Below are positions 20,831 to 30,457 of a DNA stretch of 64,000 bases, piece after piece (position 1 is the first letter of the stretch; every line of letters starts with the position of its first letter). The notes beneath the pieces are model-generated. The model did not search any database and had not been told where the DNA came from. It saw only the letters and a list, made by a program, of their open reading frames with translations. The stretch comes from Schaalia sp. lx-260 (GTDB lineage: Bacteria > Actinomycetota > Actinomycetes > Actinomycetales > Actinomycetaceae). A program made the position numbers and the translations under genes. The stretch lies in NCBI RefSeq assembly GCF_021083645.1, contig NZ_JAJNRQ010000003.1, forward strand, positions 124,001 through 188,000, given 5' to 3'.

Positions 20831-21045
20831 GCGCACGTTACCTGTCTTTGCATGGTGTATCCCAGCATTTAGGTTTGGCTTATACAACCGTCCGCTCTTA
20901 CCTGCGCGATAAGCGTTTACCAGAGCCGGATGTCATCATCGGCGAAGCACCTGCTGAAACCTTTGGCTGGTCTATCCAGACAATCGACGCATGGCAAGCC
21001 AACCGCCCCGGCAAACCCGGCAGACCATCGAAGAACAAGGAGTGA
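20827..21045 (+). CDS. AlpA/excisionase-like DNA-binding protein
   Basis: 72 residues. Helix-turn-helix YLSLHGVSQHLGLAYTTVRSYLRDKRLPEPDVIIG with a wing, then GWSIQTIDAWQANRPGKPGRPSKNK, the common layout of small phage and plasmid AlpA-type regulators or excisionases. A decayed copy lies at 19958. Followed by a strong terminator. It may be the real excisionase, as it is closer to the integrase than the gene at 16150. Confidence 0.65.
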   Translation: MSARYLSLHGVSQHLGLAYTTVRSYLRDKRLPEPDVIIGEAPAETFGWSIQTIDAWQANRPGKPGRPSKNKE

Positions 21046-21054
21046 ATACGCTAT

Positions 21055-21075
21055 GGGGTGGCGAAATGCCACCCC
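21055..21075 (+). terminator. Terminator after AlpA-like gene
   Basis: Perfect 8-bp stem GGGGTGGC/GCCACCCC with GAAAT loop, followed by TCCACCTTTT. Confidence 0.65.
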
Positions 21076-21131
21076 CTCCACCTTTTAGAATCGCGCGTGT
21101 CTCATGTGGTACGCAGATGTGGGTGCCACAG

Positions 21132-21147
21132 TAGAACATATGTTCTA
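21132..21147 (+). promoter_or_regulatory. LexA-type SOS box at the start of the ImmA-like gene
   Basis: Perfect 16-bp palindrome TAGAACATATGTTCTA, with the GAAC-N4-GTTC core of Gram-positive and actinobacterial LexA sites. Its last base is the A of the ATG at 21147, so bound LexA would block transcription initiation there. Confidence 0.75.
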
Positions 21148-21530
21148 TGAAGTTGCATGAGGTCGAGGACGCAATAGCCGCTCACGGCGTGGACATCATC
21201 GAGACAGAGTATGTTGCTGACGGGATATGGGGCTGCTACATGAAACCCATGAGACTCATACTCGTGCGCCACGGACTCACACACGCAGCACGAACCGCGA
21301 CCCTCCTGCACGAACTAGAACATGTGAAAAACGGGGACGAGGGGCATCAAAGCCCGCGCGCGGAAGCTCGAATCAACCGCCGAGTTGCGCGCACCCTGAT
21401 CGCGCCTGACGACTGGGCCGCTGCGACGCGAGCGCACATGCAACCAACTGTAGAGGGTCTTGCAGTGGAGTTGGATGTTCCTGTGTGGGTTGTGGTGGCG
21501 TATGTTGAGAGTTTGTCACTTTTTATGTGA
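21147..21530 (+). CDS. ImmA/IrrE-family metallopeptidase
   Basis: 127 residues. HELEH (H55, E56, H59) is the zinc site, followed by the downstream acidic residue in SPRAEARINRRVA, as in ImmA proteases that inactivate phage repressors. C-terminal helical domain EGLAVELDVPVWVVVAYVESL. There is no standard ribosome site, and the start lies within the LexA box, suggesting a leaderless, DNA-damage-induced transcript. Converges with and overlaps the XRE gene at 21516 by 15 nt. Confidence 0.8.
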   Translation: MKLHEVEDAIAAHGVDIIETEYVADGIWGCYMKPMRLILVRHGLTHAARTATLLHELEHVKNGDEGHQSPRAEARINRRVARTLIAPDDWAAATRAHMQPTVEGLAVELDVPVWVVVAYVESLSLFM

Positions 21531-21875
21531 GCTGTCGGATTCCCGTAGTATCGGGTTATACAGTTCGCGCGTAGAGGTTACTATTTCTGATGCGTCATTA
21601 TTGAATTGACGTACGTTATGGTGGACTATTGCTCCTATTGCTTGCGCGTATCTGCGTATTGTCGATAGGTGTATATCTGATTGTCCTGACTCGAAACGTG
21701 AAATTGAGGCTTGAGTTGTCCCCATGATTTTTGCTACCTCTTGCTGTGTGTATCCTAATGCGGTGCGCATAGCTACGAGGTCTTGTATAAGTTTTTCGTC
21801 CGCTGCGACGAGGGTGCGTGCAAAATGATTCTCCGCAGAGTTTGGGGTTTCGCCCAGCAGTTCGTAAATGTCCAT
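21516..21875 (-). CDS. XRE-type regulator (HigA-like)
   Basis: 119 residues from ATG 21875 (21890 also possible). N-terminal helix, then helix-turn-helix LVAMRTALGYTQQEVAKIMGTTQASISRFESGQSDIHLSTIRRYAQAIGAIVHHNV, typical of HigA/MqsA-like antitoxins, and a polar tail. No toxin gene adjoins it in operon; the neighbour is the convergent ImmA-like protease, often paired with an XRE repressor that it cleaves. Located between protease and integrase, so it may be a lysogenic regulator. Confidence 0.65.
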   Translation of the reverse strand: MDIYELLGETPNSAENHFARTLVAADEKLIQDLVAMRTALGYTQQEVAKIMGTTQASISRFESGQSDIHLSTIRRYAQAIGAIVHHNVRQFNNDASEIVTSTRELYNPILRESDSSHKK

Positions 21876-21961
21876 CTTCGTACAACGCATTCTCTTAAAT
21901 ATGCCTTTGGTGAGATATTACAGTGCGGGCATCAAAAAACCAAAAGATGAGCGTATTAGCA

Positions 21962-23281
21962 TTAGAGCCATTTTTGGAAACGCGTCCACGCTTCATCGAT
22001 GTGCCTGTCCTGTTGCCTTAATCCCTCCAGCGCTGCAACCTTATTGCGCGCTGGTTCTGAGCCGAGCTGAAGCGAGGTGGCCACCTTCTCCAACGCCCAC
22101 CGGGCCATCTCCTGTGACGCATGCTGATAGCCCCTTGTCGTCACAATGTCTGAGTGCCCCATGATGGTCCGAATGATCTCTGGGTCTACGCCTGCTGCTA
22201 GAAGAAGCGTCGCTGTCGTATGCCTCGCCTCATGCAGCACATAGTAGGTGTGTTCCTCCTTGTCGCCGCTTTTCCACACACCCGCACGATCTTGAAGGGC
22301 TTTCCACGCTTTACGATCCATATCTGAGGAAATCGGCATCTCGGGATTATCCTCACGGAACCACACGAGGCCATGCGGCGAGCGCGGTAGTAGTGCGAGG
22401 GCTTCGAGGGCGTTGCGCATCCATGGGACCAGTGGGATTATCCGATATCCGGCTTTTGTTTTTGGTCTGACGAGGTGGTATGAGCCGATGAGTTGGCGGC
22501 ATTCGTAGTTTCGTGGTTTGGTGAATGTTCCGCGGGTGCGGTCTTTATAGGATAGTTCTTGGAGTTGCCATGATACGTCGATGGTTCCGGCTTCTAGGTT
22601 CACGCAGTCCCATGTGAGGCCGAGGACTTCGCCTTGTCGCATGCCTTGTAGGAGGGCTGCTACCCAGCGGGCTGCGTTGGGGAGTGTATCGGCGGCTTGT
22701 AGGAGTTTTGCTGCGTCGTTTGTTGGTATCGCGGTTCGTCCGCTTGCGGATTTTCCTGGGGAAGGGACTTTGAGGACTCGGTCGGGTACGGAGTGTCCTT
22801 CTAGTTGGGCGGCTTTGAGGGCTCGGATGAAAATTCGTTGGACGCTTGTGGCGTATGTGGTTGTGAGGTTTGAGTTGATGATCGTGTCTGTGAGTTTTCG
22901 TATGTCGGCTGGTGTGAGTTCTTTGAGTTTTCGTCGTCCTAGTGTGGGGATGATCCATTGTCTGCATCCTGCTAGTTCGCCGCGATATGTTTTTGGTCGG
23001 GTGGTTTGTTCTCGGATGTGGAGATATTCCGTGATCCAAGATTCGACTGATGCGTTTGATCTTAAGCCTTCGGGGGTTATCTCTCCTGCTGCGATTTCTT
23101 TGCGTTTGGCGGTCAGTTTCTCCCATGCTCTGTCTTTGTCTTTTGATGAGACTGTGATTCGGCGGCGTTTGCCTCGTGAGTTTAGCCCGGCTTCGAGGAC
23201 CCCGATCCACATTTTGTCAGATGAGCGGAAGTAAAAGGAGCCTTCTCCGTGGGGAAGCTCGTATTTCTTTCTGCGTCCCAT
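21962..23281 (-). CDS. int: Phage tyrosine integrase
   Basis: 439 residues from ATG 23281 (GGAG 5 nt upstream). N-terminal arm-binding region with HGEGSFYFRSSDKMW and GKRRRITVSSKDK, SAM-like core domain, and catalytic domain with Arg in LQGMRQGEVLGL, Lys in PKTKAGYR, HEARH (His and Arg), MGHSD, and the nucleophile Tyr in TTRGYQHA. All catalytic residues are present. It reads towards the phage interior, with the attachment site 130 bp upstream of its start: the standard arrangement for integration into a tRNA gene. Confidence 0.95.
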   Translation of the reverse strand: MGRRKKYELPHGEGSFYFRSSDKMWIGVLEAGLNSRGKRRRITVSSKDKDRAWEKLTAKRKEIAAGEITPEGLRSNASVESWITEYLHIREQTTRPKTYRGELAGCRQWIIPTLGRRKLKELTPADIRKLTDTIINSNLTTTYATSVQRIFIRALKAAQLEGHSVPDRVLKVPSPGKSASGRTAIPTNDAAKLLQAADTLPNAARWVAALLQGMRQGEVLGLTWDCVNLEAGTIDVSWQLQELSYKDRTRGTFTKPRNYECRQLIGSYHLVRPKTKAGYRIIPLVPWMRNALEALALLPRSPHGLVWFREDNPEMPISSDMDRKAWKALQDRAGVWKSGDKEEHTYYVLHEARHTTATLLLAAGVDPEIIRTIMGHSDIVTTRGYQHASQEMARWALEKVATSLQLGSEPARNKVAALEGLRQQDRHIDEAWTRFQKWL

Positions 23282-23407
23282 AGGTGCTCCACATCTGTTG
23301 TAGCCATTGCTGTAGCCATTTATACGGTATTTTGGCGACATTGTCAAAGGTCAAAAATGGTGGAATCCTGCGGAAAATACGCACCTATCATACTTAGAGT
23401 TTTATGC

Positions 23408-23449
23408 TCCGGAGCGAAAGGCCGCAGGTTCAAATCCTGTTCGGGGCAC
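23408..23449 (+). other. Phage attachment site: 3' half of tRNA-Arg(CCG)
   Basis: From the anticodon loop (CTCCGGA, anticodon CCG) through the 3' anticodon strand, variable loop, T arm (GCAGG-TTCAAAT-CCTGT) and 3' acceptor strand TCGGGGC plus discriminator A, the sequence is a good tRNA-Arg. Bases upstream of the loop do not pair, so this is only the duplicated core; the intact tRNA should be at the other prophage end. No CCA is encoded. Confidence 0.85.
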
Positions 23450-23465
23450 TTCTTTTTTCAGTTGA

Positions 23466-23528
23466 AACGTGCCTGGCCTTAAACTCAACGTGTCTGGCCT
23501 TAAACTCAACGTGTCTGGCCGTAAACTC
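23466..23528. repeat. Three tandem 21-bp repeats next to the attachment site
   Basis: Units AACGTGyCTGGCCTTAAACT(C) at 23466, 23487 and 23508; only one or two bases differ. They lie 16 bp outside the attachment core, in host DNA. No spacer, so not CRISPR. The rest of 23450-23713 shows no gene. Confidence 0.9.
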
Positions 23529-23713
23529 ACCTAAGGGGCTAACTTGCGTTCTTACTGTGGGTCGTTTTCTTGTAGCGCTGCTTGTTCTTTGCTTTAACAC
23601 GTTCCCCGTACCGCTGATCTTCTGTGGTACCAACTCACGGACCAGTACGGGCATGGACTGCGACAACCCGTAGAGTTAATGAAGTTCATATTCGTAGACA
23701 TAAGGAAGATGAA

Positions 23714-25132
23714 GTGACGTATCAGTGGTGGGTTCTCCTCCCTTTCATTTTTATGCTGGCAAGTATTGCTTTGTTCCCTATCATTCCTGCTACTTCGCAC
23801 TGGTGGGAGCGTAATTCTAGTCAGCTGATCGTCGCGTTAACTTTAGGTGTCCCAACAACTCTCTGGATGGTTTTTCACGCAGGAGCTGAATCCTTCACCT
23901 TAACTGCAATTGACTATTTCCAGTTCATTACGCTGCTTTTTGCACTTTTTGTGGTTTCTGGCGGAATCCACTTGGCAGGTGACATTCAGGCTACACCGCG
24001 TAATAACACTATTTTCTTAGCCATTGGCGGTTTCCTTGCCAGTTTCATTGGCACAACAGGAGCCGCTATGCTCCTGATTCGTCCGCTCCTGGCAACGAAT
24101 AAAGAACGCGCATATAGGGTTCACACTGTTCTTTTCACAATTTTCATTGTCGCTAACTGCGGTGGTTTACTCACCCCACTTGGTGATCCACCTCTTTTCT
24201 TGGGTTTCCTCAAGGGCGTGCCGTTCACGTGGACATTCGATCTGTGGAAAGAATGGGCTTTTGTCCTCGCTTTGCTCTTATTCACTTATTATTCAATAGA
24301 TTCTTTGTACTACGCTGCTGAAACTAAAAAAGCCATCCAACAGGACCGTGCTGAAATCACTCCTCTACGCCTAGATGGAAAAATTAATCTCATCTTTTTT
24401 GCTCTGATTATCATTTCTGTCGCTTTTATTCCTTCTGTTGATGCACATGAGGCGGCTGCAGGTCATGTCCACGGCCTTGCCCTTATACCGTGGCGTGAAA
24501 TTGTCATGCTTGCTGCTGCCGGGGCTTCCTATGTCTTTGGTTCACGTGACATTCGTTTCCGTGATAATGGCTTTACTTGGACCCCAATAGCAGAGGTCGG
24601 CATCCTCTTTATTGGGATTTTTGCGACTATGGCACCCGCTTTGAAATTCCTCGAACAAGTCGCTCCTTCTTTACCTTTGAACCGTGTGACGTTCTTTGTA
24701 TTCGCCGGTGGTTTGTCCTCTGTTTTAGATAATGCACCTACCTACCTCACTTTCTTTGAGATGGCGAAAGTTCTTGCGACACCAGATCACCTTCTTATTG
24801 CAGGGGTTCCGCTCCTTTACCTTGTTCCTATTTCTTTGGGAGCAGTTTTCTGCGGAGCTCTCACTTATATAGGTAATGGACCTAATTTCATGGTGAAATC
24901 AGTAGCTGAAGCTGATGGTGTTCCAATGCCTACTTTTGGCCGTTACATCGTTCACGCTCTGTCTTTGCTTGCTCCAGTTCTTGTAGCTATGGCACTTGTT
25001 TTCGTTGCTGAGTCTGTGTGGGCACATATGGCAGGTTGGTGTATAGCGGCTCTCTTAGTTGCTGTAGGTGTTGCTCGCCTTATACGTGCCCGTTCGGTTT
25101 CTGTTGTTCACAATCAGGGATTGAAAGACTGA
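23714..25132 (+). CDS. NhaD-like / ion transporter superfamily sodium:proton antiporter
   Basis: 472 residues from a GTG at 23714 with AAGGA upstream; upstream in-frame codons lack support. About 12-13 membrane helices. Typical motifs of the CitMHS/ArsB-NhaD superfamily: LLIRPLLATN, then NCGGLLTPLGDPPLFLGFLKGVPF, and in the second half GGLSSVLDNAPTYLTFF and ALTYIGNGPNFMVKSVAE. The duplicated half-motifs line the transport path. Probably Na+/H+ exchange; dicarboxylate transport cannot be excluded. First host gene after the prophage. Confidence 0.8.
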   Translation: MTYQWWVLLPFIFMLASIALFPIIPATSHWWERNSSQLIVALTLGVPTTLWMVFHAGAESFTLTAIDYFQFITLLFALFVVSGGIHLAGDIQATPRNNTIFLAIGGFLASFIGTTGAAMLLIRPLLATNKERAYRVHTVLFTIFIVANCGGLLTPLGDPPLFLGFLKGVPFTWTFDLWKEWAFVLALLLFTYYSIDSLYYAAETKKAIQQDRAEITPLRLDGKINLIFFALIIISVAFIPSVDAHEAAAGHVHGLALIPWREIVMLAAAGASYVFGSRDIRFRDNGFTWTPIAEVGILFIGIFATMAPALKFLEQVAPSLPLNRVTFFVFAGGLSSVLDNAPTYLTFFEMAKVLATPDHLLIAGVPLLYLVPISLGAVFCGALTYIGNGPNFMVKSVAEADGVPMPTFGRYIVHALSLLAPVLVAMALVFVAESVWAHMAGWCIAALLVAVGVARLIRARSVSVVHNQGLKD

Positions 25133-25166
25133 TAAGCGACGGCCTCTCCAGTCGTATATATGACAC

Positions 25167-25210
25167 ATATGCCGTGGTGCCTGTACTTTTAGTGAGACAC
25201 CACGGCATAT
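25167..25210. terminator. Bidirectional terminator hairpin between convergent genes
   Basis: Perfect 13-bp arms ATATGCCGTGGTG / CACCACGGCATAT with an 18-nt loop, between the antiporter stop (25132) and the exporter stop (25240). Confidence 0.7.
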
Positions 25211-25239
25211 TGCTATAGTTAATCGAAAGGTGAGATGTC

Positions 25240-26925
<1,686 letters not shown>

Positions 26926-27552
26926 TCACTTTTTGTCGGAATTATCGGTAAGAATTGTGCGGAAAGTATCAAGTGTCATATCGAGGGCTGCGATGAGTCC
27001 CTCTGTTTCTGCTTCTGTTTCTTGTTCCATTGCACGGCACCAATACACGACTGCACATCCTTCAATTGTCTGCATGAGGTGTACAGCAGCTAGTACTGTG
27101 ATGTCTTCACTGCTTGCGTGAAAGCGTGTAGCAAAAGCCTGTCGCAGTGAGGTGACATTTGTATGGATAGCTTGGTCAAGTATGATTTTTACTTCAGGAT
27201 TTGCTTTAAGGATGTCTTTCACGTGTCGAAAGTAGGTACTTTCAAGGGCTATGCGAGAAAAGCGTAGCGCTAAGCATCGACGTATGCAGTCATATAGAGG
27301 AGTGTGCTCATCCTCAATGATCGTGATTTCTTCAGCAGAAACAGGCTGCGGTAAGAAACCTAATGTCTCTGCTTTTGAGGGAAAGTAGTTGAATACAGTG
27401 CGTCGTGATACTCCCGCTTGTTCAGCAATATCGTCCATTGTGACATGTGAATATCCTTTTTCAAGAATGAGGTCATATGCGGCGCGACGGATAATTTCTT
27501 CGCGGCGCATGCGAAGTGAAGGACGTTCACTTGTGTTTTCTTTTTGAGCCAC
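26926..27552 (-). CDS. TetR-family regulator of the exporter
   Basis: 208 residues. N-terminal helix-turn-helix MRREEIIRRAAYDLILEKGYSHVTMDDIAEQAGVSRRTVFNYFPSKAETL is a textbook TetR domain; the rest is the variable ligand-binding domain. Cotranscribed with the exporter, it probably represses both from the paired operators at 27562-27593 until an export substrate binds. Confidence 0.9.
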   Translation of the reverse strand: MAQKENTSERPSLRMRREEIIRRAAYDLILEKGYSHVTMDDIAEQAGVSRRTVFNYFPSKAETLGFLPQPVSAEEITIIEDEHTPLYDCIRRCLALRFSRIALESTYFRHVKDILKANPEVKIILDQAIHTNVTSLRQAFATRFHASSEDITVLAAVHLMQTIEGCAVVYWCRAMEQETEAETEGLIAALDMTLDTFRTILTDNSDKK

Positions 27553-27561
27553 ACAGAAATA

Positions 27562-27593
27562 TTACACTCAGTGCAAATTTACACCAAGTGCAA
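27562..27593. promoter_or_regulatory. Two TetR-type operators
   Basis: TTACACTCAGTGCAA (27562) and TTACACCAAGTGCAA (27579): two imperfect palindromes sharing the pattern TTACAC-N3-GTGCAA, 17 bp apart, immediately upstream of the tetR start. This is the arrangement of a cooperative TetR operator. Confidence 0.7.
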
Positions 27594-27613
27594 ATTATGT
27601 GAAAAAGGCACCA

Positions 27614-28435
27614 CTAATCCCGCGGACGACGAGAAGGCGCATGGACATGCCCCGGCGGAGGAAGCTCACGCCACACCTGACGTTCCATCAACACCTGACG
27701 AGCAAGAGTCGGCCGATCTGTCACAAGACCATCAACACCAATATCCAACAAATGATGCATATCAGCTTCATCATTAACAGTCCACACATGAACCGCCAAA
27801 CCAGCCCTATGCGCAGCCGCCACAAAACGACGATCCACCACACGAATAGGACCCTGATATTCAGGAAGTTGAACGGCTCGAACACCTCGTTTAGGCCCTG
27901 GAACACCCCACGCAGCAGCATCACTGTGAGTATGCGCAGCTGCAAGTAAACGCACAACCGCGGCAGTACCTAAAGATGTAGTCACCTGCGGGCACAGAGC
28001 ACGCACTTTCATCAAACGCTTCTCTGAAAAGGAAGCAATTAATACTCGATGAAAAGCACGATGAGTAGCTATCACCTCAAGGAGAGGATCAACCACAGCA
28101 TCACTTTTAGCATCAATATTGAAGTACATATCAGGGAATGCTTCAAGCGCCTCAGACAGAGCCAACATGCGCTGCCCTGAGATTCCTTCCATACGCTTCA
28201 GATCATTCCACGCATAATCATGAATCATTCCCTGTGCGTGAAATGTTCGATCAACCGAAGCATCATGGTTCACCACAACAACACCATCAGCACTCACATG
28301 AGCATCCGTCTCAATATGACGAATCCCTAAAGAACGTAAAGCCTCAAAAGCACGTTCGGAATTTTCAGGGGCTTCCCCTCCCCCACCTCTATGAGCAATG
28401 ACAAGAGGACAACGTGCAGCAGTCACTGGATACAT
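27614..28435 (-). CDS. Glycerophosphodiester phosphodiesterase
   Basis: 273 residues. GDPD barrel motifs: IAHRGGGGEAPENSERAF, HIETDAHVSADGVVVVNHDASVDRTF (catalytic His, metal Glu/Asp), YFNIDAKSD, then HVWTVNDEADMHHLLDIGVDGLVTDRP at the end. Cytoplasmic (no signal peptide); releases sn-glycerol 3-phosphate from deacylated lipids. One base separates it from the upstream M23 gene. Confidence 0.9.
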   Translation of the reverse strand: MYPVTAARCPLVIAHRGGGGEAPENSERAFEALRSLGIRHIETDAHVSADGVVVVNHDASVDRTFHAQGMIHDYAWNDLKRMEGISGQRMLALSEALEAFPDMYFNIDAKSDAVVDPLLEVIATHRAFHRVLIASFSEKRLMKVRALCPQVTTSLGTAAVVRLLAAAHTHSDAAAWGVPGPKRGVRAVQLPEYQGPIRVVDRRFVAAAHRAGLAVHVWTVNDEADMHHLLDIGVDGLVTDRPTLARQVLMERQVWRELPPPGHVHAPSRRPRD

Positions 28436-29284
28436 TTAGCACTCCTGACCAAGATGAACAGCTCGATGAGAAAGCAACCACACCATCGGATCAACGGGAG
28501 CATCTGATGAATCATGTATTTCCAAATGCAAATGCGGACCCGTTGACCAACCATTATTGCCAATCGCACCGATATGCTGTCCAGCTTTTACCTGGTCGCC
28601 TTCAGAAACAGTAATCTGATTGATATATTGATGATAGTAGACGGAATAAAAAACCGAACCATCACTATCCGTATGCCGAATTTTCAAATTTGTTCCAGCA
28701 CCCACAGCCTCCGCAGCTTTAATGACTTCACCATCAGCAACCGCATAAATCGGCGTCCCCAAAGGACCAGCAAAATCAGAGCCGCTATGAAAAGACTCCC
28801 CCCGACCTAAAGGATCAATACGTGGGCCAAAAGGCGACGTGTATTCATACGCGCCCGCAGGAACAGGGAAATAAATTTGACTACTCTGAGTCACTGTTCG
28901 CCCACCGGCCGCCGCAGTATCAGAGGGCACACACGGCGAAAGAGTTACTGGTGTGCGCACACGAGCACGCGTTGCAGCAGAAATATTTTCAGTCAAAGAG
29001 GTGTCATCTTCTAGCGGCACCAAGGTATTCGCCCAGCTTTTCCCCGCAGTATCAGTGCCCACTTCACGCACAGGCAAGGAAATAGAACGCACCGGATCTA
29101 CAAGTCCCGTCAACGGAATCACAATGGTTAAAGCCGCCAAAAGGCATAAAACCACGACACGCAATCCCCAACGTGAAGCACGCGAAGGAAACGAAGGTAA
29201 AGGAATTTCACCGGTTTCCAAATCACGCTGCATATGCCACTGACGGCGCGTGGGTAACTGGTGAGGCAATGCATCATCAGCCAT
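28436..29284 (-). CDS. M23 family cell-wall endopeptidase, membrane anchored
   Basis: 282 residues from ATG 29284 with GGAAGGG upstream. Cytoplasmic basic tail, one membrane helix (WGLRVVVLCLLAALTIVIPLTGLV), then an external domain with the LytM/M23 zinc site: HSGSDFAGPLGTPIYAV, QVKAGQHIGAIGNNGWSTGPHLHLEI (HLH). Cleaves peptide bridges of peptidoglycan or activates amidases. Cotranscribed with the glycerophosphodiesterase downstream. Confidence 0.9.
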   Translation of the reverse strand: MADDALPHQLPTRRQWHMQRDLETGEIPLPSFPSRASRWGLRVVVLCLLAALTIVIPLTGLVDPVRSISLPVREVGTDTAGKSWANTLVPLEDDTSLTENISAATRARVRTPVTLSPCVPSDTAAAGGRTVTQSSQIYFPVPAGAYEYTSPFGPRIDPLGRGESFHSGSDFAGPLGTPIYAVADGEVIKAAEAVGAGTNLKIRHTDSDGSVFYSVYYHQYINQITVSEGDQVKAGQHIGAIGNNGWSTGPHLHLEIHDSSDAPVDPMVWLLSHRAVHLGQEC

Positions 29285-29410
29285 CAGATTATCCCTTCCT
29301 TTACCCACAATCCTCTCAAGACACCTGCACCCAGACTACAACCTGCATTTCATTTGTGCGGCCTATAAAAATATTCATCCGCCCTGACAAGGCATCTTCT
29401 CTACGTGACT

Positions 29411-30457
29411 TTACCATCCACCATCACGCTGCAAAGAATCACGGACTTCACCCACCAGTTCTTCAATCACATCTTCAAGAAAGAGCACACCTACGACCCT
29501 TCCCTCCGTGTCTTGCACAGCAGCAATATGAGTTCCGGTGCGTTGCATATGACGTAAAGCATCCTCGACTTCATCATTGGCGCCAACATATTCCATACGG
29601 CGAATACGCCACGGTTCAATGGGCAGATTCCGTTCTTCTGAAGTGGCGTGAAGGATATCTTTCACATGCACGTATCCACAGATCATCTGGGCATCATCAA
29701 TAACAGGAAAACGCGAAAAACCCGTACGCGCAACCTCTTTTTCACATTGAGCAGGTGTTACATGCTCAGACACAACCACTAAATCATCGCGCGAGATCAT
29801 AATTGAGGCAACAGTTTCCGTTGAAAATTCCAGCGTCCCTGTCAAAAGCCCCAGTTCATCATCAATCATGCCTTCTTGTTGAGAAAGCTCCACAATGGAC
29901 GCGACTTCTTCTACGGTAAAAGTGGAGGCAATCTCTGACTGAGGTTCCACCCCTGCCCGACGTAAAAACCAGTTCGCTGTCCTATCCATCATTGTGATCA
30001 GCGGATGACACAGGCGACCGCACGCCACAAGAACTGGAGCTAAGATCATCAAGGTACGGTGAGGTGTTGCGATTGCAATATTTTTCGGCACCATTTCACC
30101 AAGAACCACATGAGTCAACAAAACCACACCTAAAGCTAAAGCGAAGCCGACCACATGCGCACTTGCCGCAGGAAAACCCGCAGCTATCAATGGAGCTTCC
30201 ACGAGGTATGCCAGCGCTGGTTCGGCGACAACACCTAATGAAGTCGAAGCCACAGTAATCCCTAACTGGCATATAGCCAGCATTAAAGACACATGCTCCA
30301 AAGCATATAAAGCGTGCCGCGCAGCAGGTAGACCTGATTCAGCAAGAGGTTCAATCTGACTGCGCCTCGTTGAAGTCGTCGCAAATTCACCTGCAACAAA
30401 AAAAGCGTTAATCAGCAGCAAAACACATGTAAGTCCCAATGCGAGGACAGGGTTCAT
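29411..30457 (-). CDS. CNNM/CBS-domain membrane protein (short form)
   Basis: 348 residues. N-terminal CNNM domain with four hydrophobic segments (LGLTCVLLLINAFFVAGEFATTSTRR, VPKNIAIA), then two CBS repeats (VASIMISRDDLVVVSEHVTPAQ, GYVHVKDILHA, GVLFLEDVIEELVGEVRDS). It lacks the C-terminal CorC/HlyC domain of its partner upstream. Family members are linked to magnesium efflux or cation homeostasis. Start overlaps the partner's stop by 4 nt. Confidence 0.85.
   Translation of the reverse strand: MNPVLALGLTCVLLLINAFFVAGEFATTSTRRSQIEPLAESGLPAARHALYALEHVSLMLAICQLGITVASTSLGVVAEPALAYLVEAPLIAAGFPAASAHVVGFALALGVVLLTHVVLGEMVPKNIAIATPHRTLMILAPVLVACGRLCHPLITMMDRTANWFLRRAGVEPQSEIASTFTVEEVASIVELSQQEGMIDDELGLLTGTLEFSTETVASIMISRDDLVVVSEHVTPAQCEKEVARTGFSRFPVIDDAQMICGYVHVKDILHATSEERNLPIEPWRIRRMEYVGANDEVEDALRHMQRTGTHIAAVQDTEGRVVGVLFLEDVIEELVGEVRDSLQRDGGW

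Noticed and set aside
22545-23234. Long open frames antisense or out of frame within the integrase gene
   Set aside because: They are shadows of the integrase coding sequence; all catalytic motifs are in the assigned frame.
23466-23528. CRISPR array
   Set aside because: Units are directly adjacent without spacers and there are no cas genes.
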